DNA from: Symsagittifera roscoffensis
Taxonomy: Eukaryota; Xenacoelomorpha; Acoela; Convolutidae
Direction: 5' to 3'
DNA: 64,000 nucleotides
NCBI RefSeq assembly: GCF_963678635.1
Contig: NC_087071.1
Span: 32,416,141 to 32,480,140 of the forward strand
The position numbers were made by a program, and so were the translations under genes. This document shows, piece after piece, positions 55,593 through 64,000 of the stretch. The notes under the pieces were generated by a model, which did no database searches, was not told the DNA's origin, and saw only the letters and a list, made by a program, of their open reading frames with translations. Every line of letters starts with the position of its first letter. The first letter of the stretch is position 1.

Positions 55593-57858
55593 ATTGCTTT
55601 TGAGGCATAATCAAGGCGAGGATATTACAATTTTTGAAGGTAAGTTCTTTCCTTTTGTTCGACAAATTTCAAAAAAAAAATTTGTTTCTACTTTTTTATC
55701 AGCCTAAAGTTTTTTGGTCTACAATGTACCAGCTTATTGACTTTGGTTCGGCCGATATAATATCGGTTTTTAGTCCGTTGTTGATTAGTGGTTGAGTTTT
55801 GTGTGCATATGAATGTGTTTCGAGTGGGAAGGGAACTTTTCATTAGGTTTCTAGTCTTTTTAGGGCTTCTGCTCAGGTGTTTACGGCTTTGATGCCGCTT
55901 GGTAAGAATTTTTTTCTTGTTTTTTTTCTAATTTTGTTTTCTTGGCATTTTTTTACAACTAGTTTTGTACAATTTGATAGATCTAGTTTTTTCGACTTTT
56001 TCTGCTTCTTTTTCGACTTCTTTTTGACTTAGCGTCTTTATTGTATTGCATCGCAAATGGCGAGAAGCTCAGTTTTGCCTCTGTGTCAAACCTTCACCTC
56101 CAGTATCCTTCTTACTTGGTTTAGAGTCAACGCATTTGCCTTTGCACCCTAAAATCTGATGTTCCATTTCCACCCGAACGTGCTTTTTTTCTAGTTTGTT
56201 TGAAATTGAAAAACAATTTTGAGGGAGAATTGGAATTCAGCAATTTTTGTTCGTGTGCAAAAAAATAGATTCTCACCTTTCGGATTTTTCCTGTAAGCTT
56301 TTTTGTTGTAGCTGAAGCGTATCTGGTTTGATTATTCAACTTTTTAAACCTGACGTAGCATATTTTCTCATCCTTTCTTGTTTTATCACTGAATTGACGC
56401 TTTATTTGGCCTAATCAGTTTCGAAACAAAATTTATTGGATTATTTAATTCATTTTGATTCTTTTCAAGAATTAGTTCAGCTTCATAGATAATACTTAAT
56501 GGTTGTTTTCAGTTCAAAGTGCGTCTACGCATTTAAGGTTGGCTTAGTGTCCAATCGCTTATAACTTTAACTTTATTTAATCCTAGTGGTGGTGTTTTGC
56601 AACAGTTTTTCTGAAATTATTTTTCCACAAACTTTTTCAAATTGTTTTCAATTATACAAATTTTTTCTATTCGCTAGCTCGCAAAAATAAACTTGCGTTG
56701 TATCAAAAAAAATGCAAAACTCAGCTTCGCCTCTGCGACTTAAATCTAGTTTTCTGGAAATCCATTGCTGAGGTTGTTCATTTCTTTGTTTTTTTTTACC
56801 AGGTTTTTTTAAATTAATTTACCATTTATGTGAAAGTTGAAAACAAAAGTGCAAACAGTTGAGGTTGATTTAAATTGTAACAGCAATCGAATATATAGTC
56901 TTTATAGATTACAATCAGAATGAATATTCCTTCGTAGCAAAGGAAATTATCTAACAAATTGAATAGCTTTTTCCAAAGTTTTGAAGTTTTTTAATTTAGT
57001 TTGTTCTACACATACAGACGCTGTGTTAAAATACAAATAACAACAAGGATAGCCGGTTTCTGTATTACCACAAAATTTTCGGATTACAGTCTTTATAAAA
57101 ATTGTAAAACGGCCAGCCAGAACTTTAGTTTATTTGAGCAAGTTAATAAATCAGGCAAATTGGAATGCAGTGTTTGGGGAAAAATAACAAGAAAAACTTA
57201 AAAAAAAAAGTTTTTTTTAATTTTTTTTGCAGAACTGCAACAATATGCTGCAATTTTTCTTTTGTTTTCAAATACATTACTAAAACAAGTTGTGCGGAAC
57301 ACAGCTGTTTATATCCTGGAGAGAAATCACCGCCGCAAAACCAACAAACTTACTGGCTGGATGGCGACCATTGGTATCCTCTTTTATTGCCCGTTCTTTG
57401 TTTTGCTCTCCTTAGGATTACTTGCAGACATTAGTTTTGGAATTTCGTCTGTGTTGTTGGTGTATAATGTAAGTTAAAAATAGTTTTCAGCGTTTCTTCC
57501 GGTGAATCTTTACGTCTAATCAATTACTTTTGTATTTGAGTCTTCTTCAATCTATCAATGAATCGATCTTTGATGACATGAATTACCTCGCCTAGCATCC
57601 AATCACATAGAGCCGCCTGAGATGACATTCTAGCAATTAAAAGTAGTGAAGTATCAATTACTTTCATGCAAAAACCGTCTTGAATCTTTTCATCGTTGAC
57701 TCTCTTTCTTCTTTGAATGCTTTTTTGTAGAATTCTGTGGGGTTACTTCATTGCATTTTTAGAGTTTTTTCTTTGCAGGAACATTCTCTCTTTTTGTCAC
57801 CCTAGTAAGAAACTGGAATCTTGTTTTTGATTCTCGCCTCCGTTTTATGGTATTGTAA
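55593..57858 (+). pseudogene. Multi-pass membrane protein gene remnant, copy 1
   Basis: Exon-like blocks with fair splice sites. One at 55,591-55,640 reads ELLLRHNQGEDITIFE, with donor GTAAGT. One near 55,705-55,790 reads FWSTMYQLIDFGSADIISVF. One near 55,970-56,120 is followed by GT but carries a 1-base loss relative to copy 2. The clearest is 57,233-57,468 (acceptor TTTTTTTTGCAG, donor GTAAGT), 78 codons with LERNHRRKTNKLTGWMATIG followed by hydrophobic ILFYCPFFVLLSLGLLADI. A last piece reads TFSLFVTLVRNW and FDSRLRFMVL to TAA at 57,856-57,858. Repeated hydrophobic segments suggest a receptor-like or transporter-like protein, but I recognise no family and cannot build a full in-phase model. 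Confidence 0.45.
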
Positions 57859-60789
57859 TATGGGATTTATTGTCTTTCCCTTGTTAACGCTCCGCGCTTT
57901 TTCTTCGACCTTTCTGGAGTTTGCAAAATTCTGACCTTCTTTCTTTGTTTTTTTGACAGCGTTTCCTTCTTTTTCTACTTCTGTTATAGGTGAGTGTTCA
58001 TCGTGTTTTCCCCTGGAAGATCCAGGAGCAGGTTTGGATCGCGATTCTTTTTCAGACTGACTGCCCAGAAGAGATGGCGTAGCCGATTGCCCCACGAATG
58101 CGGTGGAGGAAAACTGCCTTGTTTGAGCGGGTAGGTCGATAATCAGAGATTGCTAACAGCACCATGACAGATTTAACCCTCTACTCAATGAAGGTTGCAA
58201 AAGTCAATTATATAATTTATTGAAAGTAGTGTTCACAAACTTAGACTGATAGTGTAAGTAGATAGTAGATTTCAAAAATTTAATCAAGTTTTCAAAGAAA
58301 TTTGCGTTCAACAAGGAACTTTCGAAAACTGAATTTAGCACCTTGTCTAATTGCAGATTTTCAGACAGGTAGTTTGTATAAAAATTAATGAGTCGACTCA
58401 AGGTCATGAAACAATGAGCGTATCTTGTAATGTATAAACAACAAACACCTTTGCTAAGCTAAACATAGCTCGGCTTAGCACCTAACGATAACCATGAAAA
58501 ATTTGACAGACTGCGCGTACCACAAAAAGAGTAAATTGATATTCTTCAGTAAAAAGCGTTTTCAAAAAATAGAAAAAAGCTGTTTTAACTATCAAAAAAC
58601 TTGCGGTGAGAAAATTAAAAGGTTTTTTATCACTTAAATGAAGAATTGCAAAAAGTTCAAAATTTTTGAAAACTTTTTAACTTAAGAAAAACAACAATTT
58701 AGTTCTTCAGTCAAAGAAAGCTTCGTTAGTAAAAAAAAATTGAATTTTTTCTTCAATACTGTAGCGAAATAGAGTGGAGGGGGGATTCGACTCCTCGCAG
58801 GGATTCGATCCTCTGCTGGCCCAAAGAACCACCTTCTGATGCTATTTTGAGTCATCCCTTTTTAGCGGATCAACTTTTCTTTATTTCTAAAGGTGCCTTC
58901 GGCACATATATATATATATATACTAATTGTCAGGCAGTTCTTAGGTCAACGCAATGTTTTGGTCAAAGTTTTCCAAAATCTGCCTTTGGTAGGTCAACTA
59001 CCATGTGAACTGTGAGATTAGGAATTCAATCTGTGAAGCAGTCAATAAAAGTTTTCCCGGCAAAACCACTTGCGTCCTAATTTTTGCAGAAAAAGTTTTT
59101 TGTACGTAAAATTGCGAATTAATTAAAAATTGAAAAGTTTTGAAAGAATTTTTTTTTGTAAATTCTGACTGTTATTTGGGTTCATTTGTCCAAAAATTAC
59201 TCTGGCAAATATGAGTTTAAAAGTTCAATGGAAAAATCACGTGCCAATTTTTTTCCGCTACACAAATAAGCCCTAATTTTGGTAGAAAACAAAGTTGAAT
59301 TAAGAAAAACCAATGTTTTGAAAAACGACAGTTTTTGAAAACATTTCAGCTTTTCTCAAAACTACCCTGCCAAATCTAAGTTTAAGGGTTTTATCGAAAA
59401 ATCGGTTTCGAAAGTTTTTTTGATTTCTTCAAAACTAGTTGAACTCTGAGATTTCAAGCGAAAGAACAATCTATAAGGGTATGCCCTGCATAAGTGATTT
59501 TTCCCAAATTTGTTAGAAATCCACTATGAAATTACGAAATATTTAACCGTTTCAACCATTTTCGGATTTCTTCAAACTTCCCCAAAAACCACCATGACAA
59601 TCTTGATATAGGGAATTTAATCAAACAGATTTTTCAATCTCTGCTGCAAATGCGTGAATTTGTAATTTTGGTAGGTAATCGCCAATTACTATTCTGGTAA
59701 ACGTTCAACTTACAAGACCAATAACGATTTACCTTCCGCATCAGTCCTTTAAAAAAAAAATTGTTAACAAACATTACCTTCTCCAGCGAGGCCCTTTGGG
59801 TTTCATTATTGTTTACGGATATGGTGCAGATGCTAGAACGGGTGACTTATAACCTCGATAAAGGGTTAAAGGAGGTTTGATTCCCGCATGTTGCAGAATT
59901 TCAATTATATCACAGTTTTTTCCTTTTTTCATATTTAACACTTTTAGAGCTCTATACCCTTGTTTTGCTTGTGCTTGCGAATTTTGAGTCTCTTTTTTTA
60001 GGTGCAGTTTTTGTATTTGGAAAATTTTGTAAATGAAATCAAAAGTAATCAAAAGGGACTCTTTTAGAAAATGTCACTTAGAGCACCAAAAATCTAAAAT
60101 TTTGCCTGATTTCAAGCGTCTCAGAGCGAGGAAAATTAACCATTGTTTATATATTCCCTTGCAGAAAAAAAATTTTGAAAACAAAAGCCGGATTGGCCGA
60201 TGAAGGAGAGAATTAAATGTGTTTTTTTAATTAATTTTATTAAAAATTACAGCTTGTCGTTCGATTTTTTTTTGTCAAAAATATTCAGAGACATTTCCGG
60301 AGTTACTTTAAAATAACTACTGAACACTCTATTTATCAGATGATTAATGTCTCGACTTTGTTGTTGGCGCTTTCGAATTAAACTGTGAGAAAAGTACTTG
60401 CTCTAATATTAAGTTTGCGATGAGCAAGGGTGTTGCAACCATGTCCCAGACATCCTTTCCCTTGCTCAAAGGATGACCAAAATTTTGATGATCGCCTCTT
60501 CTATTTTTTCCTCAGCTAAGAAACGACAATTTGTGCATGTCCTATGTTGGTTGTATATTTACCAACTCCGATTTCAGTATATCTGATTGTTTTCCCTTTT
60601 TTTATTGGGCTTGAAATAATTAGGCTTATACTATCGGTTTGGCGGCCTCATTTTCAAAAGCTTGAATAGGAAAATACATTTTAGTCTTATTGTTTTGAGG
60701 GGGACATTAAAACTTGCTTTTAAACTTGTTGCTCAAGAATTGTTGGCTTTGTTACCACTTTGTTAGACTTGTTTGATTCTAGTGTTACA

Positions 60790-63094
60790 TTCAATTGTCC
60801 TACTTGGCATATTTTACCAGGGAATTGTTTTTGAGGCATAATCAAGACGAGGATATTATAATTTTGGAAGGTAAGTTCTTTCCTTTTGTTCGACAATTTT
60901 CAAAAAAAAAAATTGTTTCTTTTTTTTTACCAGCCTGAAGTTTTTTGGTCTACAATTGATCAGCTGATTGACTTTGGTTCGGCCGATATAATATCGGTTT
61001 TTAGTCCGTTGTTGATTAGTGGTTGAGTTTTCTGTGCATATGTTTGTGTTTCGAGTGGGAAGGGAACTTTTCATTAGGTTTCTAGTCTTTTTAGGGCTTC
61101 TGCTCAGGTGTTTACGGCTTTGATGCCGCTTGGTAAGAATATTTTTTTCTAATTTTGTTTTCTTGGCATTTTTCCAAAATTAGTTTTGTGCATTTTGATA
61201 GATCTAGTTTTTTCGATTTTTTTCTGTTTCTTTTTCGACTTCTCTTTGACTTAGCGTCTTTATTATATTGCATCGCAAATGGCGAGAAGCTCAGTTTTGC
61301 CTCTGTGTCAAACCTTAACCTCCAGTATTCTTCTTACTTGGCTTAGAGTCAACGCATTTGCCTTTGCCCCCTAAAATCTGATGTTCCATTTCCACCCGAA
61401 CGTGCTTTTTTTCTTGTATGTTTGAAATTGAAAAATAATTTTCAGGGAGAATTGGAATTTTGCAATTTTTGTTCGTGTGCAAAAAAATAGATGCTCACCT
61501 TTCGGATTTTTCCTGTAAGCTTTTTTGTTGTAGCTGAAGCGTATCTGGTTTGATTATTCATTTTTTTAAACCTGACGTAGCATATTTTCTCATCCTTTCT
61601 TGTTTTATCATTAAATTGACGCTTTATTTGGCCTAATCAGTTTCGAAACAAAATTTATTGGATTATTTAATTCATTTTGATTCTTTTGAAGAATTAGTTA
61701 AGCTTCATAGATAATGCTTAATGGTTGTTTTCAGCTCAAAGTGCGTCTACGCATATAAGGTTGGCTTAGTGTCCAATCGCTTATAACTTTAAGTTCATTT
61801 AATCCTAGTTGTGGTGTTTGCAACAGTTTTTCTGAAATTATTTTTCCACAAACATTTTCAAATTGTTTTCAATTATACAAATTTTTTCTATTCGCTAGCT
61901 CGCAAAAATAAACTTGCGCTGTATCACAAAAAATGCAAAGCTCAGCTTCGCCTCTGCGACTTAAATATAGTTTTCTGGAAATCGATTGCTGAGTTTGTTC
62001 AGTTCTTTGCTTTTTTTACCATCTAGGTTTTTTTAAAATTAAATTACCATTTATGTGAAAGTTGAAAACAAAAGTGTAAACAGTTGAGGTTGATTTAAAT
62101 TGTAACAGCAATCGAATATATAGTCTTTGTAGATTACAATCAGAATGAATATTCCTTCGTAGCAAAAGAAATTATCTAACAAATTGAACAGCTTTTTCCA
62201 AAGTTTTGAAGTTTTTTTTATTTTAGTTTATTCTAAACAAACAGACGCTGTGTTAAAATACAAATAACAACAAGGATAGCCGGCTTCTGTATCACCACAA
62301 AATTTTCGGATCACAATGTAAAAATTGTAAAACGGCCAGCCAGAACTTAGTTTATTTGAGCAAGTTAACAAAATCAGGCAAATTGGAATGCAGTGTTTGG
62401 GGAAAAATAACAAGAAAAACTTAAAAAAAAAAGTTTTTAATTTTAAATTTTTTTTTGCAGAACTGCAAGAATGTGCTGCAAATTTTCCTTTATTTTCAAA
62501 TACATTACAAAAACTAGTTGTGCGGAACACAGCTGTTTATATCCTGGAGAGAAACCATCGCCGCAAAACCAACAAATTTACTGGCTGGATGGCGACCATT
62601 GGTATCCATTTGATTGCCCGCACTTTGTTTTGCTCTCATTAGGATTACTTGCAGACATTATTTTGGAATTTCGTCTGTGTTGTTGGTGTATAAAAAAAGT
62701 TTAAAATAATTTTCAACACTTCTTCCGGTGAATCTTTACGTCTAATCAATTACTTTTGTATTTGAGTCTTCTTCAATCTATCAATGAATCGATCTTTGAT
62801 GACATGGTTTACCTCGCCTAGCATCCAATCACATAGAGCCGCCTGCGATGAAATTCTAGCAATCAAACGTAGTGAAGTATCAATTTTTTTCATGCAAAAA
62901 CCGTCTTGAATCTTTTCATCGTTGACTCTCTTTCTTCTTTGAATAGAGCAATGCTTTTTTCTAGAATACTGTGGGGTTACTTCATTGCATTTTTAGAGTG
63001 TTTTTTCTTTGCAGGAACATTCTCCCTTTTTGTAACCCTAGTAAGAAACTGGGATCTTGTTTTTGATTCTCGCCTCCGTTTTATGGTATTGTAA
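60790..63094 (+). pseudogene. Multi-pass membrane protein gene remnant, copy 2
   Basis: Collinear with copy 1. The block at about 61,177-61,344 is open here (FVHFDRSSFFDFFLFLFRLL, LASLLYCIANGEKLSFASVS), but its donor position reads GC instead of GT. The block from 62,461 matches the 78-codon exon of copy 1, but loses one base near 62,610, reaches a TAG, and its donor GTAAGT has become AAAAGT. The last piece (62,952-63,094) stays open with GYFIAFLECFFFAGTFSLFV and ends FDSRLRFMVL. This copy is damaged at different places from copy 1. Confidence 0.45.
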
Positions 63095-64000
63095 TATGGG
63101 ATTTATTGTCTTTCCCTTGTTAACGCTCCGCGCTTTTTCTTAGACCTTTCTGGAGTTTGCGAAATTCTGACCTTCTTTCTTTGTTTTTTTTACAGCGTTT
63201 CCTTCTTTTTCTACTTCTGTTATAGGTGAGTGTTCATCGTGTTTTCCCCTGGAAGATCCAGGAGCAGGTTTGGATCGCGATTCTCTTTCAGACTGACTGC
63301 CCAGAAGAGATGGCCTAGCCGATTGCCCCACGAATGCGGTGGAGGAAAACTGCCTTGTTTGAGCGGGTAGGTCGATAATGAGAGATTGCTAACAGCACCA
63401 TGACAGATTTAACCCTCTACTCAATGAAGGTTGCAAAAGTCAATTATATAATTTATTGAAAGTAGTGTTCACAAACTTAGAATGATAGTGTACGTAGATA
63501 GTAGATTTCAAAAATTTAATCAAGTTTTCAAAGAAATTTGCGTTCAACAAGGAACATTCGAAAACTGAATTTAGCACCTTGTCTAATTGCAGATTTTCAG
63601 ACAGGTAGTTTGTATGAAAATTAATAAGTCGACTCAAGGTCATGAAACAATGAGCGTATCTTGTAATGTATAAACAACAAACAGCTTTGCTATAGCTAAA
63701 CATAGCCCGGCTTAGCACCTAACGATAACCATGAAAAATTTGACAGACTGCGCGTACCACAAAAAGAGTAAATTGATATTCTTCAGTAAAAAGCGTTTTA
63801 AAAAAATAGAAATAAGCTGTTTTAACTATCAAAAAACTTGCGGTGAGAAAATTAAAAGGTTTTCAATCACTTAAATGAAGAATTACAAAAAGTTCAAAAT
63901 TTTTGAAAACTTTTTAACTTAAGAAAAACAACAATTTAGTTCTTCAGTCAAAGAAAGCTTCGTTAGTAAAAAAAATTGAATTTTTTCTTCAATACTGTAG

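Larger units (their letters stand above)
53682..64000. repeat. Tandem duplication of a roughly 5.3-kb unit, second copy cut by the window edge
   Basis: Copy 1 starts CTACCATGTGAACTGTGAG at 53,682 and copy 2 starts the same at 58,998, an offset of 5316 bp. The copies stay collinear and highly similar to the right edge, where AATACTGTAG at 64,000 corresponds to about 58,766. The 58,770-58,997 stretch, with a short (TA)n tract at about 58,906-58,922, lies at the join and has no counterpart within the window. Both copies carry exon-like remnants of one plus-strand membrane protein gene and a short minus-strand hydrophilic frame. Confidence 0.92.

Overview
The window is A+T-rich animal DNA from an invertebrate that I cannot place further. 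It has GT-AG introns with T-rich acceptors, multi-exon genes of metazoan families, a 200-N assembly gap and dense transposon remains. No prokaryotic features, rRNA genes or CRISPR arrays were seen.

Layout. (1) 1-970, minus strand: the 5' end of a KAT6 (MOZ/MORF/Enok)-type acetyltransferase gene. Five exons join in phase and give an H15-like domain followed by the first PHD finger; the gene runs off the left edge. (2) About 1.7-9.4 kb: transposon remains. These are a Penelope-like element (YLDD reverse transcriptase and GIY-YIG-like tail), a CR1-like LINE (PHD-like ORF1 finger, APE endonuclease, reverse transcriptase) with an internal 483-bp tandem duplication, and a small hairpin-bearing repeat. 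(3) 9.5-39.3 kb, plus strand: the 3' part of an ADAM-family gene. Five exons join in phase to give disintegrin, cysteine-rich and EGF domains, a 38-unit proline/threonine stalk, a transmembrane helix and a very short tail. No metalloprotease exon was found, and the third exon carries an in-frame stop. Its introns hold two MITEs, two large tandem duplications and (4) 19,041-32,816, on the opposite strand: a 13.8-kb endogenous-retrovirus-like Ty3/gypsy element. It has identical 410-bp LTRs and a 4-bp GTAT target duplication. (5) 39.3-53.7 kb: mostly unassigned DNA with a foldback hairpin, a second Penelope relic, a decayed relative of the retrovirus-like element (48.0-49.7 kb) and tRNA-derived SINE-like pieces. 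(6) 53.7-64.0 kb: two tandem copies of a roughly 5.3-kb unit, each carrying exon-like remnants of a multi-pass membrane protein gene disabled at different places.

The most notable item is the retrovirus-like element. It keeps open RNase H-integrase, envelope and several unassigned frames, but gag, protease and the catalytic palm of reverse transcriptase are absent. It has two short overlapping frames 5' of the truncated pol and a 377-codon open frame without any start codon before env. A 601-residue frame begins at the env stop codon through an ATGA overlap. Remnants of env and of this post-env gene in the old relative at 48-49.7 kb suggest the post-env gene is a lasting part of the lineage.
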